Of a stretch of 64,000 nucleotides of DNA, positions 47,757-60,100 are shown one piece after another. The notes beneath the pieces are model-generated. The model had not been told where the DNA came from. It worked only from the letters and a program-made list of their open reading frames with translations, and did no database searches. This stretch comes from Phellopilus nigrolimitatus. Its lineage: Eukaryota > Basidiomycota > Agaricomycetes > Hymenochaetales > Hymenochaetaceae. The first letter of the stretch is position 1, and every line of letters begins with the position of its first letter. The stretch spans positions 1-64,000 of the forward strand of contig JAJOHG010000133.1 in the NCBI GenBank assembly GCA_021029095.1. Direction: 5' to 3'. A program made the translations under genes and the position numbers.

Positions 47757-50700
47757 CATCAGGAAAAGCCTACCCTGTCAAATCGTGTCAAATCGCGTCA
47801 AATCGCGTCAAATCACTCAAATCCCTTCAAATCCCTTCAAATCCTTTCAAATCCTTTCAAATTTTTACTTTATTTTTTTACAGGTTTTTTAGCGCCGAGT
47901 TTTCTAATTCTTCAAATCCTTCAAATTATTAAATACAGTAACTTTCTTCAAATCCGTCAATTCTGTCAAATCCGTCAAATCCGTCAAAATCCTTCAAATT
48001 CTCGAATGCGGAAATTATGCACAAGTCAAATGGTGTGATTATTTAAGTTGAAAAAATATGTATAACACGTGAATTGAACAGGCAACCTATTCGCATAACA
48101 TAACCAGATCATAACCATTACACCATAATACCTTTATAAGGAATCAAATTATTGTTTATAGCATACGAAGGACAGGTATTCAAAGTGTTCTCCAGGTCTG
48201 TAAGTCCATTTAAGCCGGCCCTGAATTAGACAAAGGCCGCGTCATCACCTCGAAAAGTTATTCCCTTGTTCCGTATTGACCTCACTCTTGTCCACGATTG
48301 GAACTTATCGACTGGTCGGGCATACCTTTCGCATTGTGCGTATCTGGGTGGATCTGTTGTTGATGCTGCGCAACAGGCATAGGCAGTGGTGGATTTTCAT
48401 CGCGGCGAAATCAACATCGTATGACGGACAACTTGGAGTGCGTCGTTTATGAACGACAGCGCGCACGGGAACACGACCGACCGGGTCCAGCTACATCGGC
48501 CACTTGCATATCTCTCAGTCGTTCTACTCACCCAATGTCTCATATGCGTCTCCTCAACAGCCATAGCTGACCGGCCATTGGGCCAATTCGAACGTGGCCA
48601 GCCTGTCGATTGCTCTGACCCATATCAAGACGATCATCTTTCTGGGACTCCTGACTATGTTCGATGGCACACAACTGCAGCGCAGAAGCTTGATGAGAGC
48701 TTTTCGGCAACTAGGAGTCCGCGACAACAGACAGGACTGGGTACTACGCCTTTGCTCGACCCTTACTCTCAGCTTCAGCAGATGTCAGCGCAGACTGCTG
48801 CGACTGCAGACTTTCCCACTTCAACCGTGTATCAGAACTCTGAAACGCCGAGCGCACCACCATATCAGCCGCCTGTTGCCCAGCAGCAGGCGTCCTCGAA
48901 GGGTACTTCGCCTCTGGGGTCACCGTTTGCGGGCCAAAGAAGTATTCCAATTATACCCATTATCACCCGATGGATACTTTGTCACCTGGTCCTGAAATGG
49001 AGAAAGGTCTGTCTTTGCTTATCGCCGTACGACGATGATGGTGGTCGCCTGACTTCGTACCTTCTGGAGTAGAACTTAATAACCGTGCGGCGTTCATCGA
49101 CTTCTGCCAGGGCTTGCTGAATTTGGATCCTATTCAGCGTTGGACGCCGCAGCAAGCCCGTATGCATCCTTTCATTACAGGCGAGAAGTATGTGAAGCCT
49201 TTTGTAGTATGTCATCTTCCTCCTATCGTTTTTATTTCGCTTTGGAGCTAAACTCGTCTTCAACCACCGAGTCACTTAAACAGCGCCGCAACAGCAGCAG
49301 CCGCTGCTACGCAGTCTAATACTCCACCGAATGATCCGAAGCGGCTGTACGGGGGTTTGGCTCCGCAACAGCCGAAGGGACAGCGCGCTTATCAGGACGC
49401 TGCGTCGTACAATCAGCATCTCGCGCAGCATCAGGTTTACACTGCTCAGCAGCAGGCCGCGTCGCAGGCCGCATCGCGCGTACCGCAACCCGTATGTCTC
49501 ACCGCAACAGCCTCAACAGCAGGCGCAGGCAGCATCGCAGTCGCATCGGCAGGATGCACAGCACTATAACTTGCCGCCCCAGCAGATGCAGCATTCATCT
49601 GTGAATCATGCGTCATTGGGCCATCAAAATCCTGGAAGTGAGTGTCTTTGATGCAATGATCTTATGAGTCGCAAGAATCGGAAAACATTTCTAATTGGTT
49701 TTAAAGATCTGAACGCACAGCCGAATCCGCCTTCGAGTACATACTACCCGAATTCCCGAGCTCGTGCAAACACAATAAATAATATGGACGCCATCCCTCC
49801 TGCGTTGGCTCGTCTTCAGCACATGAACCATGATGTCATCTCCGGGCGAAATGCTCTTACGCCAGTGCTCAACCGGGACGATGCCATGCGAGAGTGGGAG
49901 AGACGTCAGGCTGGCAAGGCGGCTGCGTCTCAACCATATCCGCAGTTGGAATATCTGCAACAGCAGGCCGAACTTGCTGCTGCAGGGTCGGCTACCTGGA
50001 ATCAGCCCCGTACAGCACATCGGTATCCTGCTCAGCCATCGTCACTGTCCCAGTCGTACCACCCCGCTGCCAATATCGTCGTAGATGATCCGTCGGAAAG
50101 ACGGGAGGTTGTCCTATCGAACGTCCGGTTTGCCGCTCGTGGGGACCAGGCATCGCAATCATTATACGGTGCGACGAACTCTGCGAGCCTCTCAAGCCCG
50201 CCGCAAGCGTATGCAGGGAATCCCGCACCTGGTGGTTGCTCGCTACGGAAGCTCTTATGCGCAGCAGCAGCAGCAGCAACAACAACAACAACCTGCATCG
50301 TCGTTTGACGCGATCGATCGCGGGCGGGCGGATATTGCGAATATATACGTCCCAATGCAGCCGGACCAGTACTAGAGCGCGTCTGAAGCCCCGCCGATGA
50401 TCCGGAGAACATGATCTACAACTACGCTGAATCACTCGACTGGGAGGACTACGCAGCTTCGGACGTGCCGCATGAACGGCGACGTCGACGCAGCGCTGTT
50501 CGCCGCTCGGGTTCACCCCGAGTGTGCACCCTCGCGCCTGTGCGCCTGTCTCGGTGAATACTCGCGGCCCCGCATGCGCGACAGTCAAACGCACCACTCA
50601 CCTTCTCATTCAGATGCAGTACGGACCCCGTTGTTGATGAGTGAACGGATGGTGCGGAGGCAATTGTTGTGCTTCGCGGCGTCTTGCTAGACATCAAGAG

Positions 50701-51234
50701 TGACTTTGCCAGACTTGCTCTGGACGAGCTGTATATATGACTCACGACATTCCTTCAGCACGATTAACCCTCTATTACAGTCTTTTTATTGGCTTTTAGG
50801 TACCTACTCTTCGTATACTTTATGTTTCTTTTAATGGTTCTCAAATATCATATGCTTCACTGTAATGCCGGTGTGATGCGAGCTAAAATTCCTATAATTC
50901 TTCAGAATTAAACTGTAAAAAGCACTCAAAACCTGTAAAAAGCACGTAAAAAACTGTAAAAAGCATGCAAATGCGATCAAAAAGATGGGAAATAATGCTT
51001 CAAATTATTAAAGCTACGTTAAAATACAGTCCTTTTGCTTCAAATCATATCAAAACCTTGTCAAATCGTATCAAATCAGTTCAAATTCATAAAATCCGTA
51101 AAATCGACAGGGGGGGTCATCAAAAACGTAAAATCGTAAAATCGTAAAATCCTTAAAATTTCGAATGGATTTTACGGATTTTACGGGATTTTACGGGATT
51201 TGAAGCGATTTTACAGGGTAGGTATTTCCTGATG
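47757..51234. mobile_element. TIR element with gene capture, 3,478 bp
   Basis: Both ends begin CATCAGGAAA, two variable bases, then CCTACCCTGT and an AAATCG run, in opposite orientation. Inside each end lie hundreds of bases of degenerate short repeats: TCAAATCC-type at 47780-48005 and GTAAAATC/TCAAATC-type at 50910-51218, the latter including a local palindrome around TTCGAA at 51160. The flanks are CT on both sides, a 2-bp duplication. The interior carries a defective YAK1-like gene copy on the plus strand and no transposase-like frame, so the element is non-autonomous. The superfamily is uncertain: the architecture recalls fold-back elements, and 2-bp duplications are known for Tc1/mariner (TA only) and ISL2EU-type elements. 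Confidence 0.82.
48449..50745 (+). pseudogene. Captured YAK1-type kinase gene lacking its kinase core
   Basis: Pieces match both ends of basidiomycete YAK1 (a DYRK-family kinase of growth control). The N-terminal, pre-kinase part is GTPDYVRWHTTAAQKLDESF, GLGTTPLLDPYSQLQQ and, after a frame change near 48943, KYSNYTHYHPMDTL. It is followed within about 50 bp by the very end of the catalytic domain (FIDFCQGLLNLDPIQRWTP, HPFITGEKYVKPF) and the Gln-rich tail (GQRAYQDAASYNQHLAQHQ, RANTINNM, IPPALARLQHMN, DAMREWERRQ, YVPMQPDQY). The nucleotide-binding lobe and active-site loops are absent. At least three frame disruptions are visible, plus a TAG at about 48544 where a Tyr is expected. Introns with consensus ends remain (49207-49284), so capture was from DNA, not cDNA. 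It lies entirely inside the TIR element. Confidence 0.82.
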
Positions 51235-51344
51235 CTCTTTCCCTTTCTGCAAGCCTCGCAGACTCTAGCAGAGCGGTGTTTCGGTCTCTTCCTATCCAGC
51301 TCTTCCAGTGCATCGAAAGCATCTTGTATCGAAGGAGCCGGCAT

Positions 51345-53440
51345 TCTTTTGTTGGCGGATAAAGAAGTCAGTATCAGTCGGTGTCGAGCACGAACGCACG
51401 TACATGGTGCTCTGGGAGAAGGGTAGCTCTGGGAGAAGGGTAGTACAAGCTTGACACAAAAAACCAGACATGAACACGTTTATAACCCAGCGGAAACTCG
51501 GTTCTCCGCTTCAATGGCATATAGTTCTACCAACTCTAGCGGCATAAGAGAAGCGATCGCAGCGTTTGAGGAGGGGAAGTTAGCGTGTAACTTTGATTTT
51601 ATCTCCACTTGCGATGGCGTTCAAAAAAAGGCTGCGATTAGTGTAAAAGTAGTATCGCGAGGACAAGGAGGGGGATCATGAGGCACATAAGAAGTAGGCG
51701 CGAATAACGACACTAGAAATAGCGCAGCAAGTTACCTCAAACGAGCAACGATAGCTTGATGCAAGTCGGAAGGGCCTGATTCCCGTTATGCGATCGCAGA
51801 GGTCGAAAATCAAGTATTCGAAATTCATGCTCAAAGCGAGGTGGACTACAGCGAGGTGGACTACAGATGAAAGTGAATAAGAATCAGTGATTAAATTGCA
51901 ACTATCATATCATTTCACTCATCAGTGGTTTGTACACCCTCCTTCCGCGACTTCATCGTTTGTTTCCGAGAGCTAAATAGAGCCATTATGATGCTACTCG
52001 AGTTACCAAAAGGCTGTTATTACACAGTGAGCATCAAGCAACACATTTACTCGTGGTCCTCAAATACTTACAGGTCGGTAAGTTCGTTTGAAGCTCGTTT
52101 GACAATCGGGTACGTGCACGGAATGTCACGGATTGTCACTAGGGTGCTTTCTTACTGGGGCTTGCCGTACAATCCAGAAGGAGAACTACAATGAATGTGA
52201 TGAGCATTCGGGTGGGGAAATCCTCGTGTTGTTGTGTTTGTTGTACAGATGTTGAAGAGTCTCGTTTGGAGAACGCATAGACACGGCCCGGACAGGCTTC
52301 GGCAGATACGAGATCAACCGAAAAACAAATTATATTTTCTTTTTCAAGCTGCTTACGAGGAGCCTGTGATCCTATTTTAATCATTGGAAATCTCTTATAG
52401 GAATAAAGCCCCGAGAATTTTTGACACAGTTGTAATGATTCGTCCTACCATGTATAGATTTATGCTGTCGGTGTATCTAGCCGAGCGAACAACATCGGAT
52501 GGTCTTCCTGGTCTCCAGAAGAGCCTCCAGAGGGCTCTGCTTTGAGACTGAACTTTATCCTCTGTATAACAATGAACCAAGCCATAGAAGCTGGGGAGGA
52601 CGTAACGCAATGGAAATGACATACGGTTTAGAAAGATGTGGTATTATAGCCAAGATTTGGATCGCGCTTATTGGCTCTGAGTTTATAAATTCCTTCTTCA
52701 ATTATGCGTGAGAGCAGTCGAGGAGTTTCAGCGGATTTAAAAGTCACCAGTCGTTGGTCAATTTGCTCGCGAACTGGTTGCTTTGGATATCACTACTAGA
52801 ATGTCGAAGGGAGCACTTAGAACTCTGCTAAGTTCAGGAAGAAAATGAAGTTAGTTGAACCTGTGGTCCTCGTCTAATAAGGGCAAGGCAAGGGTTAAAA
52901 TGCAAACTTACCGGTAATCAGCAAGAAATCAGTCGAATAACTATATCAATACACGGGTACGGATAGAGTAGCTATGCTGCATTATCGGGACCCTTTACCT
53001 GCGCAAGCAATACATCAGGTTGCTGTTTCCTGCATTGACATGGCAACTATGTACGTATAGACTGCCTTACAAAACACCAGGAATAAGCTGCGCCGATCAC
53101 CACAAGCATGCAGATCAAGAACGTTCTAAAAGAATATCAGGGTTCCAGATTCGTCGCTGATTTTGCTCTGTTGGGAAACAGATAAAAATTGTTTGTTTCA
53201 TTTGAGGTCGTATGCATACAGAATCTAAGGCTTCAATTTCGTCGTATCAGAAAGGAGGAAAATGATGGGAGGTAAAACTAAGGACACAACAGAGAAAATG
53301 GGAGCGGGAGTGTGGGCATGGTATAGGACATTTGCTGAGAAGAAGAGACGGCCGGGATATATTCCAAGGACAAGACTCGCAAGTCGAAAGAAAACGAAAA
53401 CGAAAACAAACCGGAACAACATGGAAAAAGACGAATGTTG
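51345..53440. other. Spacer, about 2.1 kb, no recognised gene
   Basis: The first part holds the promoter of the split Zn2Cys6 gene. At 51838-51866 CGAGGTGGACTACAG is tandemly doubled. Short open frames exist on both strands without family or codon support. Confidence 0.4.
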
Positions 53441-56400
53441 TTATGCAACATTTCCGAAACCCATTACAGCTAGAGCACCGAGCCATGCCATCTCAACGGC
53501 AGCGCGTCCCAGCGAACTGAGCGGTGCGTCTGAGTCGGGGTCAGGCGACGTGCGCGGAAGGCACAAGCCGAGCTTCTCTGCGCCCTCTGGAACAACCTCG
53601 ACGCCACGCTCACGGTTCGCACAGAATGCAATCATGAGCGCGAGATCGTCCACCTGGAAGCGGATTTGCGGGATCGCGAGCATAGCCTCTATCATAGGCC
53701 CAGAGACGGAGAGCCCGTTCGTGGGAACGCGGATCCCGGACCCATTCACATCCTTATACGACACGAGGCGCGCGAGAACGTTGAACGAACTAAGCTCGAC
53801 AGTGTTTTTGATTTCTCTCGAGGTTGTCGTAGCAGAGTGGTGCGACGTGGCAGAGGAGGTCTGGGAGCCTCGTGAGCGCTTCTTGTCCTCAGGCTTTTCT
53901 TTATTCAGTTCATTCGGCACATAGTAGACGAGAAGGTACTGGCGTTCGTGAAGCGGAATGTCGTATGCTGCCGGGTCGTCAGACAGGTCAACCGATTGCG
54001 GATCGGTCTCGCCAGGCCACATTGGCAGGAGCATGTAAAGTGACTCGTCAGGAATCTGGTCGAAAACATTATCACTCGCGCGTTTGCCTTTCTTGTTTGC
54101 GCGAGTGCGATTCGGCTTGAAGGACGGAAGTAAACCGACGTCGCGGAAGGAGTCGTTCAAGTTCTTAATCACGCGCTCCTGCTCCTCTTGCTTCGAGCGC
54201 GCGGCCATAGTCAGCCAGGGCGGAGTGTAGTGACCCTCCAGCACGGCAACGCTCGAGCTGGAAGACAGAGGGCTGTGCTTCGATGCACTCTTTACGGGCT
54301 GTGTATGGAAGAGCTTGCGCAGGCCCCTGAATCGAGATGGCTGCGAATCTTGCCCGAAGTCATCGTAGTTAGAGGAGTGGGTGCGCAGATACTCGATGAA
54401 CGGTGGGTCGAGCGCCGCGAATGCCTCCGCGTGCGACGTCCGTATGGGCTGCTCCTCGAGCGATCCGACAGAGCCGCGTGGAACAGTAGGAAGGCGCACA
54501 GCGTGCTGTCGGAGGTCTGACGGGCGGCGAGAGTCTCGCCGGGACGAGCCGATAGATGACTGGTCCCACGCGGACAATGCAGAGCTGAATTGCTGTGAAC
54601 CCTCGGACGTCATAGATGACCTTTCCGCGATCGAGGAAACAGGACGGTTTTCAACTTCCATGTTTCGATGCGGATGCTCGAAGGGCGGTTCACGGCTAGC
54701 GCGTCTGTGCGGATGGGGAGTTTCTACATCGCTCGCAACCTTGTCCGTTAACGGCGTCGGCATCTCGCTCATGCTCGTCTGAACCGAGGTAGGTGTGCTG
54801 ACAATCGGCGACCGCATAACACCTTTACCTTTACGATCGACAGCCTCGGCTGGCTTGTCGGTCGTCACTTTCAGCTTACCCGTGTTCTGTGGGGACGAGG
54901 GCATTTCACGATCGGTACTGGATCCTTTTGAAGTCGCACTACTCTGTGCTACGCGGGACGAGCCGGATACCGACGTTGTTGATGTCGTGGCCGAATTCGA
55001 AGTTGAGCCCGACGCCGTCTGACCAGAGCGGCCGCTGCCGCTCACATTCACCTCTGTGCTAGTCTTTTCCTCGAGCAGGCCATACGTGCTAAGCTTGCTT
55101 GTCGTCCGCGTGCTTGTGAACTGCTCCTGAACTTTCTTCGGCGCAAGGAGGATGCTCGAGCTCGTTTTGAGGTGACGTTGGGGCAGCGCATGCCCGCGAA
55201 AGATCGAAAATGCCTGCGCACGCGAGTGCTTGTGAATGAACGTCAGCGGCCCGCTGTATGTGTCTGCCTTCGAGTACGCATCAGGCAGGTGCCTAATATT
55301 CAGGCGTGTTTGCAAAGGCTTTGAGGTATCAGCTTTAAATAACGAATTAATTCTAATCTCTGCTTCCCATTTCAAGAAAAACTCACTGGTTTTGCTGTGT
55401 ATCCGATCGACTCTATATCGTCCGACCCAGAGACACCTCCAAATTTCTTGCCCTAACCGCGGCTCTTCCAAGGTCCTTTCCACACGCTCACGCGCGAACG
55501 TCCATTCACGTTTCCGCTCATCGTAAGAGTAGTCGTGCTTTTTAACGAATCTAATAAACAAAGCAAAAAATGAGAACATTTTTGTTGTTGTGTTTGTAAT
55601 CATATGAAAAGGAGGGAAAATAAAACATACCTCAGGAAAGTGTCATCATTAACAGTCGCAGTGCTCTGCCGCCTCCCAACCGCATAATTTACCCCCCATC
55701 CCTCCGCCCAGTTCGCATCCCGGTCGCGACCGTCCCGTGCCGCAACACTGCTCCCGACGCTCATTCGCCCGTTCCACGTATCACTCCCGCGCAGGTCCAA
55801 CGCCAATTGCTGCGCCCCACCGCTGGCGCCGCCGCTGCCACCCATCGGCCCGGAGACCGAAAGGATGTAATCAAGGTCGAGTCCCTGATACGGCTCGTCG
55901 CTGGAGCCTGCGGGCCCAGAACCTGAGCCGAAGGCGAGCGGTCCGCCGCCGCCCTCCATCTGCGCATCTAAATGCGCCTGCGCGATGGCCTGTGCCATCG
56001 CCACGCCGCGCATGTCCGGTTCACTTGACGGTGTCGCACCGCCTCCACTACCACCGCTGCTGTCAAGCGACCCGGGCGCGCCGGAGGCGGCAACCGACAC
56101 ACGGGACGCCTTCCGCTGGAGGTGTAGCGCGGCACGCTGAAGGTCGTCATCGACAGACCGCGATGGCCGACGAAGCTGCGCATGTGCAAGTGCGCGAGCG
56201 TCGAAGTCCGTGCTGCGGGTATCGTCTTGGTGTGCGGCGCGACTGGCGGTGCGCCCGGGGTAAGAATAGTTCGGGATATCCATCGGGAGTGAGCCACGGC
56301 GGCCCGTACGTTCGTGGAACGCGCAGCTGTTCTCATCTTCGTCCATGGCATTTTCGTCCCTGCTCTCGCATTCACCGGCTCGGCCGTATTCATCATTATC

Positions 56401-57198
56401 TCCATGCATGGAGCCCACCTCAATGCGTATTCGTCCATCGTCAAACATACTCGAACGATTGCTCGTCTCGTGGTCTCTTACTCTTCTTCGTCTGTCCATG
56501 TCGTCGACCGACATAAGGTCCACATCCGTGTCAAGCTCCAAGCCGCCCTCAATCTCCGTTTGCGACAACGGTGATGACAGTACCGTACCCTGACGCCCCT
56601 TCCCATCCTCCGAGGGAGCCTTGCCTTTCCCTTTATCAGTTGCCGAAAGACCAGAAAGGCTGAGCGGGTGGTGGTCGTTGCCCGGTAAGGATGGCCGGCG
56701 CATCCCATCGTCGATCGCGCGTATTTTGGAACGAGTATTCGTGCGGCGCCGCTCTTCCTCGTCCTCCGACGGACTCGACCAGCCATTTGGTTTTGAAAGC
56801 GCAACTGATTGTAGACGAGCATTCGCGTACGCGACGGACGGACGTGGCGTCTTGTCGAAACTGGCGACGCGATGTAGAGGGGGAACGGTGTCCGCATCAT
56901 CTGTAGGTGGTATTGTCCTTGAAGACGAAGACGAAGACGAAGACGAAGCGGACGGCTGCAACTGAGGCGCCTGGGCGTCGCCGAACGTGAACGTGCTAAG
57001 TCGGCTGTAGATGTCCGCGTCTTCGTCGTGCGGTGGTACCGCCAGTTCGTAGGGCGAAACCGGATTCGGCAAAGGCGGAGCGGGCGAATCAACTGATGGA
57101 TGGAGGGCGGGAAGAGAAGTGCGCCGCTGCTGACCAGGAAGGGGCCGTCGTGGCAAGTTGCGCTGCGAATAAGGAGTTGGTCGAGTGGCATTTGTCAA
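53441..57198 (-). CDS. Large serine-rich protein of unknown function
   Basis: Two exons (55631-57198 and 53441-55550) encode about 1,225 aa from the Met at 57198. The N-terminal half is disordered and Ser/Pro/Asp-rich with poly-Ser and Gly-rich tracts. The middle begins at the splice with FVKKHDYSYDERKREWTFARERVE and WRCLWVGRYRVDRI and looks folded. The C-terminus has HERQYLLVYYVPNEL, SFNVLARLVSYKDV and IRFQVDDLALMIAFC, then a hydrophobic end. No named domain is recognised. A 54-nt stretch (55333-55386) has GTGAGT..AAAG ends and no stop, so it could be a retained in-frame intron (product 18 aa shorter). An additional upstream exon starting at the Met at 57559 (MPPSKRDRRLVMDLDS...) is plausible, joining through a weak donor near 57240; the real N-terminus is therefore open. 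Confidence 0.75.
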
Positions 57199-60100
57199 TG
57201 TTATGCTGCTCGAAATTCAATAAGCGTATTTTCCCTGGGTTTAAACAAGCCACATACGAAGCCTTTCTTCCTGCCTGATATTCGCCCTCGTGCGCCATCC
57301 CACTATCCAGGTTAAATGTCGAAGAGAACTGAGGATCGAGAGGGGCCAACGGAGAGCGCTTGAGGCCGTTAGCAGTAGCGACGAAGAGACCCTGAGAGAC
57401 GATAGGGATGATCTGGGAGGCGCTCGACCTGCGGGGATACGGGGACGGGAGCGAGACTTTGTCGTTGAGCGAGAGCGAGGATTTGCAAGAATGAATCGAC
57501 GATGCGGGGGCAGAGTCCAAGTCCATCACCAAGCGTCTATCGCGTTTGCTAGGGGGCATGAGGACGCCAAAGAAGACGATGAACAGCGTGCGCTAGACGA
57601 CGTGCGCAGCGACAGAGATGGCGACGACAGCAGCAGAGAGGGTGGCGAGGAGGGATTCAAGAGATAGGAAGAGGATGAGCATAGAACAAGACGGACAAAT
57701 CGTCGCTAAGGACAAAATGCAGCACGAATTAGGAAGCCGTTGTTCTAAGAATTGCTTACACATATTTGTATTACATAATGTGGCTTTTCTGTTAGATTTT
57801 TCTACGCATCTGACACGTTCTGTCAAGTCTAACCTTGATAAACTCAATTTCCACGTTTTCCCGCCTTTTTCATTAATTCGCCCAGACGCTATCCTCGAAC
57901 AGGCTCAAAGACGTTCCAAAATGCCGACCCGCTCGCTTAGAATTCCTTCCTTGCATCGTCAGGTTTCTTGGTCATCTTCCGCTCGCCTGTTATTCTTTTT
58001 CTCTTCGCGAGCGTTTGCTAGCTCCCTTCACGAATATCGAGTAGATCATGGTACGACACAAAATTATCGCGCCAGGAGCACGGAAACTAGATCTGTTCTC
58101 TAATTTTAGAAGGCGCCTGATGTTTTTGTTCTTGTTTTCCAGACAACTATTCCTAGTATGCAAAGAGTACACCACCTCTTGCGTGCTGCGAGTCTGCTTC
58201 GGGTCGGTCGGGCGGTCGGAGATATAACATGTTTGCTCATTCGTGATCACGAATCTCGCCCGATGATCACCCGCCCGATACAGGTCTCCGCTGACAATTG
58301 GGATCGCAGGCAATGTTAGCTACCCATGATAGTCTTCGGCCTGCCAAATCTGCCGTCTATCCCCGATAGGATCTAGAATGCAACTATGCGCACGCAGCTG
58401 CAGGCATCCACAACAGCCAATCACACCGCCTCAAACATTCCTTCGGACACGAAGAACACATGAATCCACACTCCTCCCACCCGCATCCTGATATCCAAAT
58501 CACGTATCCATCAAGATAGCGCGCTGCCATCCTGCTTCCCGCTCCCCGAAGTTGTTTTCTAATTCAAATACGCTAGTTCGGGAGCCGCACAGCATCTGAT
58601 GCATCGCTATTCTTTGGTATTCCTTCATGATTTTATAATTCTCGTAACGCGCTACTGCATAGATGGCCTTTTAGCGAACGGCGCGGCTCACGTGCGATCA
58701 CTGTTCTAATCCGTGAATCACCGCAGTCGCGCGCAGACACCTGTTCTGCGGTTATTCTACTTTCTAGTTCTAGTCCAGTTTTGGGTATGTACCTACCTAT
58801 CATGAAACCCACTCTATGAGCTGTATCGCCTCCATCCTTCTCTTCTGTGTGCTTCTTTCTGTATCTGCATCCACCTCTGCTATAACTCGCGCAGCTAGTC
58901 ACATCTCCCCGAAAATTGTACAGGAGCCATGCGCTTCGGAGAAGTCTAAGATGGATCGTTCACAAATCAAATTTCGTCTCTCTAGCCGCCGCCGATCCAT
59001 TACACCACCCCACGCCACCAAAAGGAAAGACGCGAACTTGATCGCCGGAATGCGGTGTTGCTCATTGGTCTCTTTGCCCTCTCTGGGCTCATCTCCTAAT
59101 TTTAAGTATCTTGTATTCCTCGGGGAGGGAAGGAGCGGGGTCTTTCCTTACTGAAGACTCCAAACACCGTACAAGCCTGATTTCAAAATACAACGGTTTT
59201 CAAGTATGAACACAGGGTCGTATATCCCACCCTGCTACCTTCCTTGTCTCTTATCAAGGCCGCGACAACACCACACCCCTTCCCGCACCGCCGGTTCTCA
59301 TCTCATACCAAACTCACTTCAAATCTGTTCGCCCACTCAGGAGCCTCGCCCCGCTTCAATAGATGATCCCAAGGCTCAGGTACGACGCGGGCGCTTTAGC
59401 CTGCTGCGCTTTATGGCCCTATCGTCCGTCCTGTGCGGAAGATTGGTGAGTAGCAAAGTGTCTTTTTTCGTTGTACTCCTGGTTTTGCTAAACGGGTCCG
59501 TCAAACCACCAGGCGCAAGATAAGACGCAGGGCAATGAAAGGGATCTCTATGTATAAGGCACCGAGAAGAGATCCAAATTATGCTACTCTTGTACTACAT
59601 ACTCTCGTATGAAGAAAAGACACTTCTTATTCACCTCGTGTTTTATTTTATTATCATTAAAACAATCGCTAAATCCTACTGTTTAATGAAGCCAGGAAAA
59701 GTTCTAAGGGTCTGGCTTTCGTAACGAGAGGACATGGGAATAGTTGAATTGGCCCATTTGGTAAATCCGATATTCATGCACCTAAGAGAAAGGCAGAAAA
59801 ATGAGACAGGAGGAACTGAAAGAAGATCCTCTCTTCATATCAATACCGCATCTCCATTATGGAGGTGCAACCTTCAGAACATGGTTTTTATGGAACTGCA
59901 ACGAGCTCACCGATACCTCCAATCGAAACCCGCACTCACATGCAAACGGACTCGTTCGGTATACCTCTCCATTGGCTTCCCAAACTAGAGCATCTCGTCT
60001 TATACGCAGCGGATTTTCTTGGTGCGCAATCTCATTTCCGCGTCCCAAGACGCTGAAGATCGAAAACTGTGTTGTTAAGCAACACGTCCGATTGTCGGTC

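Larger units (their letters stand above)
46821..51344 (-). pseudogene. Zn2Cys6 transcription factor gene split by a transposon
   Basis: Exon 1 (51235-51344) encodes the start of a fungal binuclear zinc cluster, VCEACRKGK, and runs directly into the 3.48-kb element. The rest lies beyond it: four bases of exon 1 (47751-47754), then exons 47618-47692, 47087-47563, 46965-47030 and 46821-46895. Exon 2 supplies CNWTKDIDRCDRCAKHKILC. With the element and one CT repeat set aside, exon 1 would end ...RKGKRA at a GTATGT donor, the Cys spacing becomes C-x2-C-x6-C-x8-C-x2-C-x6-C, and the protein is 268 aa. As it stands, translation from exon 1 enters the element and stops after 63 residues. The C-terminal part is Ser/Pro/His-rich. 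Intact relatives bind CGG-type DNA sites; targets are unknown. Confidence 0.85.

Noticed and set aside
47776..48005. TCAAATCC array considered as a CRISPR-like or telomeric repeat
   Set aside because: Units are degenerate with no spacers, and the mate array at 50.9-51.2 kb plus inverted ends show it is part of a transposon.
53262..53924. 220-codon plus-strand open frame
   Set aside because: It lies antisense to the conserved C-terminus of the large minus-strand gene and mirrors its codon bias.
55737..56516. 259-codon plus-strand open frame
   Set aside because: Antisense shadow of the Ser/Arg-rich exon of the large protein gene; composition is Arg/His/Pro-rich without any motif.
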